Shown here: piece after piece, positions 1 through 8,196 of the stretch
Layout: each line of letters opens with the position of its first letter
Numbering within the stretch: the first letter of the stretch is position 1
NCBI GenBank assembly: GCA_029936425.1
Contig: JAPYSU010000019.1
Span: forward strand, 1-55,994
Length of the DNA: 55,994 bases
Source: Litorimonas sp.
GTDB taxonomy: Bacteria > Pseudomonadota > Alphaproteobacteria > Caulobacterales > Maricaulaceae
Reading direction: 5' to 3'
Translations under genes and position numbers: made by a program
The notes under the pieces: model-generated
Databases searched by the model: none
What the model was told of the DNA's origin: nothing
The model's input: only the letters and a program-made list of their open reading frames with translations

Positions 1-263
1 AAGCTTATATCCTGACGAAGGAAGAAGGCGGGCGTCATACGCCGTTCTTCAACAACTACCGTCCACAATTTTACTTCCGGACAACGGATGTGACCGGTGT
101 TGTAAGTCTTAAGTCAGGGACAGAGATGGTTATGCCTGGCGACAATGTGAACATTGACGTTGAGCTTATCGTGCCGATCGCCATGGAAGAGAAGCTCCGC
201 TTCGCTATCCGTGAAGGCGGACGTACTGTCGGCGCCGGCGTCGTCTCTAAGATTACTGATTAG
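1..263 (+). CDS. tuf: Elongation factor Tu, C-terminal part (5' end outside window)
   Basis: The reading frame is open from the window edge to a TAG at 261-263 and encodes the last 86 residues of EF-Tu, the GTPase that carries aminoacyl-tRNA to the ribosome. This part is domain 3: the segment FRTTDVTG, the MVMPGDN loop and the ending GRTVGAGVVSKI are typical of the family. The N-terminal GTPase domain lies outside the window. A tRNA-Trp and secE follow on the same strand, the usual arrangement next to a tuf gene in proteobacteria. Identification is secure; only the 5' part is missing. Confidence 0.97.
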   Translation, partial: AYILTKEEGGRHTPFFNNYRPQFYFRTTDVTGVVSLKSGTEMVMPGDNVNIDVELIVPIAMEEKLRFAIREGGRTVGAGVVSKITD

Positions 264-324
264 GTCTTAAGATTTCATAGCGGGTTGAGAAAGCCTCAGC
301 CTGCCGCCCGATCGGGACTGCTTT

Positions 325-400
325 AGGGGTGTAGCTCAGTTGGTAGAGCATCGGTCTCCAAAACCGAGGGTCGTGGGTTCGAGTCCCTCCGCCCCTGCCA
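325..400 (+). tRNA. trnW: tRNA-Trp (anticodon CCA)
   Basis: A 76-nt cloverleaf can be folded by eye. The acceptor arm AGGGGTG pairs with CGCCCCT, with discriminator G and an encoded CCA end at 398-400. The D arm contains AGCTCAGTTGGTAGAGC, and the anticodon arm TCGGT-CTCCAAA-ACCGA places anticodon CCA at 358-360. The T arm contains GGTTCGAGTCC. It sits between tuf and secE, a common position for this tRNA. Confidence 0.97.
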
Positions 401-411
401 GCTTCGCCCGA

Positions 412-434
412 GCACTTTGTAAGTATCAAAGTGT
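412..434 (+). other. Hairpin between tRNA-Trp and secE
   Basis: CACTTTG at 413-419 pairs perfectly with CAAAGTG at 427-433 around a 7-nt loop. A flanking G-T wobble can extend it. There is no T-run behind it, so it is more likely a processing or stabilising hairpin between the tRNA and the secE message than a terminator. Confidence 0.4.
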
Positions 435-506
435 GCTTCAGTTCGTGGCAATCAACAACGCGAACGGCTTTTAGGGCTGTTTCGCGTTTTGGAGTTTGAG
501 GAAAGA

Positions 507-758
507 ATGGCCAAGAAAAAGCCAGTACCAGCCAAAGCCGGTAATGCCAAAGACGATAAGTCGTCTGTTGGGCCTGTTCAATATCTTGGACAGGTTCGTC
601 AGGAGGCTCGAAAGGTTGTTTGGCCGACCTGGCGTGAAACGCTCACCACAACAGTGCTTGTGATGGTTATGGTTGTTCTGATGGGTGTGTTCTTCTTCTT
701 CGTTGATTGGGCGCTTGCGACAATCGTCAGACTCGTACTGAACATGGGAGGCGCGTAA
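507..758 (+). CDS. secE: Preprotein translocase subunit SecE
   Basis: This 83-residue protein has the short single-span form of SecE, the small subunit that clamps SecY in the Sec translocon of the inner membrane. Residues 1-30 are hydrophilic and Lys-rich. The conserved amphipathic stretch with VRQEARKVVWPTWRET precedes one transmembrane helix (about residues 48-75), as in the family. The ATG at 507 is chosen over an in-frame TTG 18 bases upstream because a GAGG ribosome site lies at 498-502. nusG begins two bases after the stop, the almost universal secE-nusG pairing. Confidence 0.95.
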   Translation: MAKKKPVPAKAGNAKDDKSSVGPVQYLGQVRQEARKVVWPTWRETLTTTVLVMVMVVLMGVFFFFVDWALATIVRLVLNMGGA

Positions 759-760
759 CT

Positions 761-1294
761 GTGGCGGCTAAGTGGTATATCGTGCAGGCTTATTCGAATT
801 TCGAAAAGCATGTTCAGCGCAGTATAGAGCGCGAAGCGGAAGAGAAGGGCTTGTCTCATCTTTTCGAGGAAATTCTGGTTCCGACAGAGAGTGTTGTTGA
901 GGTTCGTAAGGGCCGCAAGGTTGAGTCAGAGCGTAAATTTTTTCCGGGCTATGTCCTTGTGAAGTGTGATCTGACGGATGCGGTTCACAACATGGTCAAG
1001 AATACGCCGAAAGTAACAGGTTTCTTGGGCTCTACTTCCAAACCGCTCCCGGTGAGCGAAAAAGAGGTTGAGCGCATTGTTGGACAAATTCAAGAGGGCG
1101 TCGATAGTCCTCGTCCTATGGTGCAGTTTGACCTTGGCGAAACAGTCAAGGTTGTCGACGGACCGTTTCAAAGCTTTAATGGCACGGTTGAGAGCGTGGA
1201 CGAAGAGCATGCGCGCTTGAAGGTCCTGATTAACATTTTTGGGCAGGGAACACCTGTCGAATTGAATTACACCCAGGTCGAAAAACAGAGCTAG
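761..1294 (+). CDS. nusG: Transcription termination/antitermination protein NusG
   Basis: NusG binds the clamp of RNA polymerase, suppresses pausing, links transcription to the ribosome and assists Rho. The 177-residue product has the NGN domain (WYIVQAYSNFEK at the N-terminus, FFPGYVLV near residue 65) and a C-terminal KOW domain with VKVVDGPFQSFNGTV near residue 128. The start is GTG at 761, with GGGAGG at 746-751 nine bases upstream. Longer in-frame starts would overlap secE and have no homologous N-terminus. It is cotranscribed with secE, and the ribosomal protein genes follow. Confidence 0.97.
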   Translation: MAAKWYIVQAYSNFEKHVQRSIEREAEEKGLSHLFEEILVPTESVVEVRKGRKVESERKFFPGYVLVKCDLTDAVHNMVKNTPKVTGFLGSTSKPLPVSEKEVERIVGQIQEGVDSPRPMVQFDLGETVKVVDGPFQSFNGTVESVDEEHARLKVLINIFGQGTPVELNYTQVEKQS

Positions 1295-1449
1295 GTGAAT
1301 ATTGTCTGTGGGAGGCGTGGCTAAGTCCAGTCATCGCCTTTCTGTCTTCTGTTATCAGGAGGCGCACCACGGACACCACAAAGCAGGCGGCATGAGGCGG
1401 CCTGCATCAATCCTTCCGTTAAATCGGGAGACACTTGAAGGAGTGGAAC
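1295..1449 (+). promoter_or_regulatory. nusG-rplK leader region with hairpin
   Basis: This 155-nt spacer contains GCAGGC at 1383-1388 pairing with GCCTGC at 1400-1405 around an 11-nt GA-rich loop, followed by a strong GAAGGAG ribosome site at 1437-1443. In enterobacteria the leader of the L11-L1 message is the site where L1 represses its own translation. This spacer is in the right place for such a site, but I cannot confirm a true L1-binding fold. An internal promoter is also possible; I see no convincing -35/-10 pair. Confidence 0.3.
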
Positions 1450-1878
1450 ATGGCAAAGAAGATTCAAGGCTATATCAAGCTGACGATCCCTGCGGGTTCA
1501 GCCAATCCCTCACCGCCCCTCGGCCCTGCATTGGGTCAGCGCGGTGTGAATATTATGGAATTCGCAAAGGCGTTTAACGCCAAAACGGAAGATCTCGAAA
1601 AGGGTATTCCAACACCAACTATCATTACTGTCTATCAGGATAAGAGCTTTACGTTTGTTACCAAAACAGCCCCTGCTTCTTATTATCTGAAAAAGGCGGC
1701 GGGCGTGCAAAAGGGCGGAACACTGCCTGGCTCCGAGGTCGGCGGAACAGTAACGATGGCGCAGTGCCGCGAAATTGCAGAAGCTAAAATGGTAGATTTG
1801 TCTGCAAATGATTTGGATCAGGCGACAAAGATTATTGCTGGGTCCGCCCGGTCAATGGGCTTTGAGGTGACAGGGTAA
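1450..1878 (+). CDS. rplK: 50S ribosomal protein L11
   Basis: L11 forms the GTPase-associated centre with 23S rRNA and L10. The 142-residue length is normal. The N-terminal part contains the proline-rich loop SANPSPPLGPALGQRGVNIM, which meets elongation factors and thiopeptide antibiotics. The C-terminal RNA-binding domain includes KTAPASYYLKKAAG and ends in ARSMGFEV. The ATG at 1450 follows GAAGGAG by six bases. rplA begins four bases after the stop, the classical L11-L1 pair. Confidence 0.98.
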   Translation: MAKKIQGYIKLTIPAGSANPSPPLGPALGQRGVNIMEFAKAFNAKTEDLEKGIPTPTIITVYQDKSFTFVTKTAPASYYLKKAAGVQKGGTLPGSEVGGTVTMAQCREIAEAKMVDLSANDLDQATKIIAGSARSMGFEVTG

Positions 1879-1882
1879 GATC

Positions 1883-2578
1883 ATGGCAAAAACAGGTAAA
1901 AGAATGACAGCGGCGAAAGCCAATGTTGACCGCGATAATAATTACAGCGTTTCAGACGCCGTAAAGATTGTAAAAGACAATGCAAAAGTGAAATTCGATG
2001 AAACTATCGATTTGGCTCTAAACCTCGGTGTTGATCCTCGCCACGCTGACCAAATGGTCCGCGGCGTTTGTCAGTTGCCGAACGGTACCGGTAAATCTAT
2101 CCGCGTTGCTGTATTTGCAAAAGATGCAAAGGCAGATGAGGCGCGTGAAGCCGGAGCGGATATTGTCGGCGCCGATGATTTGGCTGAGCAAATTCAAAAT
2201 GGCGATATGCCTTTTGACCGCGTAATTGCCACGCCGGATATGATGCCGCTTGTTGGCCGTCTCGGTAAGGTTCTGGGTCCTAAGGGCATGATGCCAAACC
2301 CGAAGGTTGGCACTGTGACAATGGATGTAGCCAAAGCTGTAGGAGATGCTAAAGGCGGCGCTGTTGAATTCCGGGCGGAAAAAGCCGGGATCGTTCACGC
2401 CGGTGTCGGGAAAGCAAGCTTTTCTCAAGACAAGCTGGAAGAAAACGTCAATGCGTTTTTGACAGCTATTCAGAGAGCGCGTCCTTCCGGGGCCAAAGGT
2501 ACATATATCAAGCGCATCACGATCAGCTCTTCCATGGGCCCGGGTGTGAAAATCGATTCGTCTGAGGTGTCGACTTAG
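1883..2578 (+). CDS. rplA: 50S ribosomal protein L1
   Basis: L1 binds the mobile stalk of 23S rRNA near the E site and helps move deacylated tRNA. In many bacteria it also represses the L11-L1 message. The 231-residue product has the family signature around LGKVLGPKGMMPNPK (near residue 128) and the usual N-terminal FDETIDLALNLGVDPR. It starts four bases after rplK without a strong ribosome site of its own, which suggests translational coupling. A structured leader separates it from rplJ. Confidence 0.98.
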   Translation: MAKTGKRMTAAKANVDRDNNYSVSDAVKIVKDNAKVKFDETIDLALNLGVDPRHADQMVRGVCQLPNGTGKSIRVAVFAKDAKADEAREAGADIVGADDLAEQIQNGDMPFDRVIATPDMMPLVGRLGKVLGPKGMMPNPKVGTVTMDVAKAVGDAKGGAVEFRAEKAGIVHAGVGKASFSQDKLEENVNAFLTAIQRARPSGAKGTYIKRITISSSMGPGVKIDSSEVST

Positions 2579-2610
2579 GCGATTAAAGAATTTGAAGTCG
2601 CGGGCTTTTG

Positions 2611-2692
2611 GGTCTGCGGCTCAATACCGGACATTTTCCTAAAGATTATGTTCGGTCTGTCCAAGACCACCGGTGCTCCGCAAACGCAGGGC
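2611..2692 (+). promoter_or_regulatory. L10 leader (ribosomal protein L10/L12 autoregulation element)
   Basis: The 291-nt gap before rplJ is rich in structure. CTGCG at 2614-2618 closes against CGCAG at 2685-2689. Inside this, CCGGACAT (2627-2634) pairs with ATGTTCGG (2648-2655), and a segment GTCCAAGACCACCGGTG follows. Nested stems with an internal AAGA-type kink upstream of rplJ are the known layout of the L10 leader, which L10-(L12) complexes bind to repress their own synthesis. A second hairpin, GGGCC (2827-2831) with GGCCC (2845-2849), lies just before the ribosome site and could be the regulated part. The assignment rests on position and hand folding. Confidence 0.65.
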
Positions 2693-2869
2693 TTAATTTC
2701 CGGCGCAGACAGAGTAAGGCCGATATAATTGTGCGCCCCGCGCGCGCTTGCGTCTCGGTTCGAGCCCTGTTGACCTGAAAAGGGACAGAAAAACCGCTGC
2801 GTCCTTAACTGGCCGCGGCACTTGTCGGGCCCCGCATGGTGTGAGGCCCATTAAACAGGGAGACCGCAA

Positions 2870-3385
2870 ATGGATCGTTCTCAAAAAGAACACACCGTTA
2901 AAGAACTCACAGAGATCTTTGATGGTGCAGGCTCCGTGGTTATGGCTGCTTATTCAGGCATGACCGTTGCGGAAATGGAAGATTTGCGTGCCAAGCTCAG
3001 AGAGCAAGGCGCGACTTTCCGTGTTGTACAAAACCGTTTGGCAAAGATCGCTATGAAGGGGAAGCCTTTCGAAGCGGCGGGTGAAAAATTCACTGGTCCT
3101 ATCGCAATTGCGTGGGCCGAGGATATGATCTCTGCGCCAAAAGTGACTGTTGAATTCGCCAAGGACTCGCAAAATCTCGAGATTATTGGCGGTTTCATGG
3201 GTGAGGATGTCTTTGACACATCAGGTGTTGAAGCTCTGTCCAAGCTTCCAAGTCGCGAAGAGCTTATTGGTATGGCGGCTCAACGTCTTATCGGTCAGGC
3301 TTCTGAGGTTGCTAAGCGTCTTACGTCACAAGGATCAAACCTCGCTGGTGCGATCAAGGTGATAGAAGAAAAAGCGGCGGCATAA
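2870..3385 (+). CDS. rplJ: 50S ribosomal protein L10
   Basis: L10 anchors the L7/L12 stalk dimers to 23S rRNA. The 171-residue product opens with MDRSQKEHTVKELTEIF, has the family segment VVQNRLAKIA (about residues 50-60) and ends in a C-terminal helix, here VAKRLTSQGSNLAGAIKVIE, which is the L7/L12 docking site. The ATG at 2870 follows AGGGAG at 2857-2862. The gene lies behind the L10-type leader and just before rplL, the standard L10 operon. Confidence 0.98.
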   Translation: MDRSQKEHTVKELTEIFDGAGSVVMAAYSGMTVAEMEDLRAKLREQGATFRVVQNRLAKIAMKGKPFEAAGEKFTGPIAIAWAEDMISAPKVTVEFAKDSQNLEIIGGFMGEDVFDTSGVEALSKLPSREELIGMAAQRLIGQASEVAKRLTSQGSNLAGAIKVIEEKAAA

Positions 3386-3436
3386 CACTTTCCATTCTCG
3401 CAAAATTCGAACTGAAACCTAAAAGGAAACTAAAAA

Positions 3437-3808
3437 ATGGCTGATGTAAAAAAGCTAGCTGATGAGCTGATGGGCTTGACCATCCTCGAAGCAAAAGAAT
3501 TGAATGATATTCTTGAAGAAAACGGCATTAAAGCCGCAGCCGCTGTGGCTGTTGCTGGTCCTGCCGGTGGCGGCGACGCTGGTGCAGCTGAAGAGAAAGA
3601 CGAATTTGATGTCGTCATGACCTCTTTCGGCGGCAACAAGATTGCTGTTATTAAAGAAGTTCGCGGCATCACAGGTCTTGGCCTGAAAGAAGCCAAAGAG
3701 CTTGTTGAAGCTGCTCCTAAAGCCGTCAAAGAAGGCGCGCCTAAGGCAGAAGCTGAAGACATCAAAGAGAAACTCGAAGCCGCTGGTGCGACTGTCGAGC
3801 TTAAATAG
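3437..3808 (+). CDS. rplL: 50S ribosomal protein L7/L12
   Basis: This is the stalk protein that recruits and activates translation GTPases. The 123-residue product has an N-terminal dimerisation region, an Ala/Gly-rich hinge at about residues 35-50, and a C-terminal domain with EFDVVMTSFGGNKIAVIKEVR and GLGLKEAKELVE. It starts behind AAAAGGAAAC and is separated from rplJ by 51 bases. The codons are strongly biased, as expected for one of the most abundant proteins. It is followed by an attenuator-like hairpin that divides it from rpoB. Confidence 0.98.
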   Translation: MADVKKLADELMGLTILEAKELNDILEENGIKAAAAVAVAGPAGGGDAGAAEEKDEFDVVMTSFGGNKIAVIKEVRGITGLGLKEAKELVEAAPKAVKEGAPKAEAEDIKEKLEAAGATVELK

Positions 3809-3814
3809 TCTCAG

Positions 3815-3851
3815 TAGTCCGGGGCGTCCTCGCTCCGGACTATCCTCTTTT
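3815..3851 (+). terminator. Attenuator-like hairpin between rplL and rpoB
   Basis: TAGTCCGG at 3815-3822 pairs perfectly with CCGGACTA at 3835-3842 around a 12-nt loop and is followed by TCCTCTTTT. An intrinsic partial terminator between rplL and rpoB is known in enterobacteria, where it lowers polymerase-subunit synthesis relative to ribosomal proteins. Position and structure fit the same role here. The T-run is short and interrupted, so only part of transcription would be expected to stop. Confidence 0.6.
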
Positions 3852-3980
3852 CGGCCTGTAGAGTGAACAGTCCGTCTGGTGAAAGCAGGTTAAAACTTTC
3901 ACGGAATTTTAAAAAGCGAAACGCGCTTCGGGACTGCAGCCCGGAGGCGGATTTTTGCTTTAAAAGAGAAGGTGTCTTTG

Positions 3981-6900
3981 ATGTCGCTTACATTCACAGG
4001 TAAAAAACGCATTCGTAAAAGCTTTGGCCGTATTCCCGAAGTTGTTCGGATGCCGAATTTGATCGAAGTTCAAAAAAGCTCTTACGATCAATTCCTGCAA
4101 AAAAGCATAGAGCAAGCCGATCGCGGTAAGGATGAAGGGATGAACGGCGTGTTCAACTCTGTCTTCCCTGTTCGGGATTTTTCCGACCGTGCGGTTCTGG
4201 AATATGTGTCTTTCGAATTCGAGACACCAAAATTTGACGAAGAAGAGTGTCAGCAGCGCGATATTACATTCGCCGCGCCGCTCAAGGTCAAAATGCGTTT
4301 GGTCGTCTTTGATATTGATGACGATACAGGCGCGCGGTCTGTGAAAGACATAAAAGAGCAAGATGTCTATATGGGCGATATTCCGCTCATGACGGACAAA
4401 GGCACATTTATTGTTAATGGTACAGAACGTGTTATCGTCTCTCAGATGCACCGCTCACCCGGCGTCTTCTTTAGCCATGACAAAGGGAAAGGCCATAGCT
4501 CAGGCAAGTTCCTCTTCTCAGCCCGTATTATTCCTTATCGCGGGTCTTGGCTTGATTTTGAATTTGACGCCAAAGACATTTTATATGCCCGTATTGACCG
4601 CCGCCGGAAATTGCCTGCGACAACCGTGCTTTATGCTTTGGGCATGTCTAAGGAAGATATTCTGGACCAGTATTATGAGTCCATTTCTTTCAAATTTGAC
4701 AAGAAAAGCAATGGCTGGGTTCGTCCATTTAACGCCGAAGATTATCGCGGCGCAAAACTGCTTCGCGACCTCGTTGATGCCAAAACCGGCGAAGTTGTTG
4801 CGCCATCAGGCCGCAAGCTGACGAAACGCGGCGCCAAGAAATTGGCGGATGATGGTTTAAAGAACATTCTGATTTCCAATGAGGAAATGTCAGAGCGCTT
4901 CGCGGCGGAAGATATCGTCAATACGTCAACAGGTCAGATTTACGCCGAAGCAGGGGACGAGCTTTCCATTGAGTCCATGGAGCAAATCAACGAAGCTGGT
5001 ATTAATGAGTTGTCCGTATTGAACATCGATTACGTCAATGTCGGCCCTTATATCCGCAATACGCTTGCGGCAGATAAAAACGAAACACGCGAAGGCGCGC
5101 TTGTTGATATATACCGCGTCATGCGTCCGGGCGAGCCGCCAACAGCGGAAGCCGCAGAGGATCTCTTTAATTCACTCTTCTTTGATGGGGAGCGTTATGA
5201 CCTGTCCGCCGTTGGTCGAGTGAAAATGAATCTTCGTATGGATATGCAGGATGTGGGCGACGAAATCCGTGTCTTGCGCAAGGAAGATATTCTGGCTGTT
5301 GTAGATACACTCAGCAAACTAAAAGACGGCATTGGCCAAGTGGACGATATTGATAACCTCGGTAATCGCCGCGTTCGCTCAGTCGGTGAACTGATGCAAA
5401 ATCAATACCGTATTGGTCTTTTGCGGATGGAGCGCGCCATTAAAGAGCGTATGCAATCTGTAGATATCGAAACGGTTATGCCGCATGACCTTATCAATGC
5501 AAAACCGGCTGCCGCTGTTGTCCGCGAATTCTTCGGCTCTTCCCAGCTGTCTCAGTTTATGGACCAGACCAACCCGCTTTCGGAGATTACGCATAAGCGC
5601 CGTCTCTCAGCGCTTGGCCCAGGTGGTTTGACGCGCGAACGTGCAGGCTTTGAGGTTCGCGACGTTCACCCAACCCATTATGGCCGCATCTGTCCGATTG
5701 AAACGCCCGAGGGCCCGAATATTGGTTTGATTAACTCACTCGCCACACATGCGCGCGTGAATAAATACGGCTTCATTGAGAGCCCGTATCGCAAAATCAA
5801 TAACGGCAAACTGACCAATGAGGTCGTCTATCTTTCTGCTATGGAAGAGGCGCGCTATACCGTGGCTCAGGCCAATGCCGAAATTAACGACAAAACAGAG
5901 CTGGCCTCTGACTTTGTGACCTGCCGGGTCAACGGCGAAGTAACCTTGGTTGCAAAAGAAGACGTTGATTTTATCGACGTGTCTCCGAAGCAGCTTGTTT
6001 CTGTTGCGGCCGCACTTATTCCGTTCCTGGAAAATGACGATGCGAACCGTGCCTTGATGGGATCAAACATGATGCGTCAGGCCGTACCTCTGCTGAAGGC
6101 CGAAGCGCCTCTGGTCGGAACCGGCATGGAGTCTGTTGTAGCTCTTGATTCCGGCGCAACCGTTGCGGCGAAACGCGAAGGTATTGTTGAGCAAGTTGAC
6201 GCAAAACGTATCGTTATTCGCGCGACCAAGGAAACTGACCTGACCCGTTCCGGAGTTGATATTTATAACTTGCTGAAGTTCCAGCGCTCTAACCAGTCCA
6301 CTTGTATCAACCAGCGTCCATTGGTGACGGTTGGAGACGAAGTGAAAGCCGGCGATATTATTGCTGACGGCCCGTCCACCGATTTGGGTGAATTGGCGCT
6401 TGGTAAGAACGTGCTCGTCGCGTTTATGCCTTGGAATGGCTACAACTTTGAGGACTCGATCCTGATTTCAGAGCGTATTGTGCGCGACGATGTCTATACA
6501 TCTCTTCATATCGAAGAGTTTTCTATCATGTCGCGTGATACAAAGCTCGGCCCTGAAGAGATTACACGCGATATTCCAAATGTCGGCGAAGAGGCTCTGC
6601 GGAACCTCGATGAAGCCGGTATTGTGGCTGTGGGCGCTGAAGTTCATGCCGGGGATATTCTTGTCGGTAAAGTCACGCCAAAAGGTGAAAGCCCGATGAC
6701 ACCGGAGGAAAAACTCCTCCGCGCAATCTTCGGTGAAAAAGCGTCTGACGTCCGCGATACGTCCTTGAAGCTTCCTCCGGGAGCGTCAGGAACTGTCGTC
6801 GAAGTTCGCGTCTTTAACCGTCACGGCGTCGACAAAGATGAGCGCGCGATGCAAATCGAACGCGAAGAAATCGAAGCTTTGGGCAAAGATCGTGATGACG

Positions 6901-8066
6901 AGCTCTCAATTCTTGAGCGGTCAATCTACGGCTCCGTTCAGAATACCTTGATGGGTAAAAATGCTGTTTCCGGTCCTCGTGGTTTCAAGAAAGGCCCTGT
7001 GACAGAAGAAACACTTAACGATATTCCCCGTTCCGACTGGTGGCGTATCGGCGTTGATGACGAGCAGGCAATCGGCGAATTGGAAGCTCTGAAAGAGCAG
7101 TATGATTCTTCTAAGTCCCGTTTGGATGCCCGTTTTGAAGATAAGGTTGATAAACTCCAGCGCGGTGATGAACTTCCGCCAGGCGTGATGAAGATGGTCA
7201 AAGTCTTTGTTGCCGTTAAGCGTAAGCTTCAGCCGGGTGATAAAATGGCCGGTCGTCACGGAAACAAGGGTGTTATCTCCAAGATTAACCCGATTGAAGA
7301 CATGCCATTCCTTGAAGACGGTACCGCCGTTGATATCGTGCTGAACCCATTGGGCGTTCCGTCGCGAATGAACGTAGGTCAGATCCTCGAGACCCATTTG
7401 GGTTGGGCCTGTTCCGGTGTTGGCAAGATGATCAACGAGGCGTTGGAAACTTACAAGGCTGAAGGCGATATGTCGGCTCTGAAAGAGACGCTTCAACATG
7501 CTTACGGCGAAGAGGAAACTCTACCGCGCAAGAATGACGAGCTTATCGAATTGGCCGGGAACCTGACCAAAGGCGTTCCGATCGCAACGCCCGTCTTTGA
7601 CGGCGCGCGCGAACCTGATATTGTGAAAATGCTTGAGAAAGCTGGACTACATAGCTCAGGTCAGGTCACATTGCATGATGGCCGGACAGGTGATCGTTTC
7701 ACACGTCAGGTAACAGTCGGTTACAAATATCTTCTGAAACTGCATCACTTGGTGGATGATAAGATTCACGCCCGTTCTATCGGCCCATACTCACTTGTTA
7801 CTCAGCAGCCACTGGGCGGTAAGGCACAGTTCGGCGGACAGCGCTTCGGTGAGATGGAAGTCTGGGCTCTGGAAGCTTACGGCGCAGCTTATACGCTGCA
7901 GGAAATGCTGACAGTCAAATCCGATGACGTTGCGGGTCGTACGAAAGTATACGAATCTATTGTCCGCGGTGATGACGGTTTTGAAGCCGGTATTCCTGAG
8001 TCCTTCAACGTTCTGGTTAAAGAGATCCGTTCTCTTGGCCTGAATGTGGAACTGACAAACGGATAA
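3981..8066 (+). CDS. rpoB: DNA-directed RNA polymerase subunit beta
   Basis: This is the large catalytic subunit of RNA polymerase, 1361 residues. It is recognised by the rifampicin-binding region with FFGSSQLSQFMDQTNPLSE and THKRRLSALGPGGLTRERAG, the following HPTHYGRICPIETPEGPNIG, and the C-terminal block GGKAQFGGQRFGEMEVWALEA that contacts beta prime. The ATG at 3981 is preferred over a GTG nine bases upstream because GAGAAGG ends eight bases before it and the product then begins MSLTFTGKKRIRKSFG. The visible rifampicin-region residues look wild type. It lies between the attenuator and rpoC. Confidence 0.98.
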   Translation: MSLTFTGKKRIRKSFGRIPEVVRMPNLIEVQKSSYDQFLQKSIEQADRGKDEGMNGVFNSVFPVRDFSDRAVLEYVSFEFETPKFDEEECQQRDITFAAPLKVKMRLVVFDIDDDTGARSVKDIKEQDVYMGDIPLMTDKGTFIVNGTERVIVSQMHRSPGVFFSHDKGKGHSSGKFLFSARIIPYRGSWLDFEFDAKDILYARIDRRRKLPATTVLYALGMSKEDILDQYYESISFKFDKKSNGWVRPFNAEDYRGAKLLRDLVDAKTGEVVAPSGRKLTKRGAKKLADDGLKNILISNEEMSERFAAEDIVNTSTGQIYAEAGDELSIESMEQINEAGINELSVLNIDYVNVGPYIRNTLAADKNETREGALVDIYRVMRPGEPPTAEAAEDLFNSLFFDGERYDLSAVGRVKMNLRMDMQDVGDEIRVLRKEDILAVVDTLSKLKDGIGQVDDIDNLGNRRVRSVGELMQNQYRIGLLRMERAIKERMQSVDIETVMPHDLINAKPAAAVVREFFGSSQLSQFMDQTNPLSEITHKRRLSALGPGGLTRERAGFEVRDVHPTHYGRICPIETPEGPNIGLINSLATHARVNKYGFIESPYRKINNGKLTNEVVYLSAMEEARYTVAQANAEINDKTELASDFVTCRVNGEVTLVAKEDVDFIDVSPKQLVSVAAALIPFLENDDANRALMGSNMMRQAVPLLKAEAPLVGTGMESVVALDSGATVAAKREGIVEQVDAKRIVIRATKETDLTRSGVDIYNLLKFQRSNQSTCINQRPLVTVGDEVKAGDIIADGPSTDLGELALGKNVLVAFMPWNGYNFEDSILISERIVRDDVYTSLHIEEFSIMSRDTKLGPEEITRDIPNVGEEALRNLDEAGIVAVGAEVHAGDILVGKVTPKGESPMTPEEKLLRAIFGEKASDVRDTSLKLPPGASGTVVEVRVFNRHGVDKDERAMQIEREEIEALGKDRDDELSILERSIYGSVQNTLMGKNAVSGPRGFKKGPVTEETLNDIPRSDWWRIGVDDEQAIGELEALKEQYDSSKSRLDARFEDKVDKLQRGDELPPGVMKMVKVFVAVKRKLQPGDKMAGRHGNKGVISKINPIEDMPFLEDGTAVDIVLNPLGVPSRMNVGQILETHLGWACSGVGKMINEALETYKAEGDMSALKETLQHAYGEEETLPRKNDELIELAGNLTKGVPIATPVFDGAREPDIVKMLEKAGLHSSGQVTLHDGRTGDRFTRQVTVGYKYLLKLHHLVDDKIHARSIGPYSLVTQQPLGGKAQFGGQRFGEMEVWALEAYGAAYTLQEMLTVKSDDVAGRTKVYESIVRGDDGFEAGIPESFNVLVKEIRSLGLNVELTNG

Positions 8067-8079
8067 ATCTTAAGACAGG

Positions 8080-8143
8080 GCAGGGGTGTTGACATCCCTG
8101 CTACACTGACTTGTCGGTGAATCGTTCTATATACGAATTCACC
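8080..8143 (+). other. Two hairpins in the rpoB-rpoC spacer
   Basis: The 130-nt spacer holds two clean stem-loops. The first, 8080-8101, is a nine-pair stem GCAGGGGTG/CATCCCTGC with a TTGA loop. The second, 8116-8143, pairs GGTGAATCGT with ACGAATTCACC, with one bulged base and a 7-nt loop. Neither has a T-run behind it, so they are more likely processing or stability elements than terminators. The ribosome site GAAAGGA for rpoC lies downstream at 8183-8189. Confidence 0.55.
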
Positions 8144-8196
8144 AAAGAATTTTTAGAGAGGCGGGACGCCGTCGCTCACTTTGAAAGGAAAATCCC

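Noticed and set aside
599..859. Open frame opposite secE and nusG.
   Set aside because: It is antisense to secure genes and has no recognisable protein features.
1302..1577. Frame overlapping the start of rplK.
   Set aside because: It is another frame of the rplK leader and gene, without protein features.
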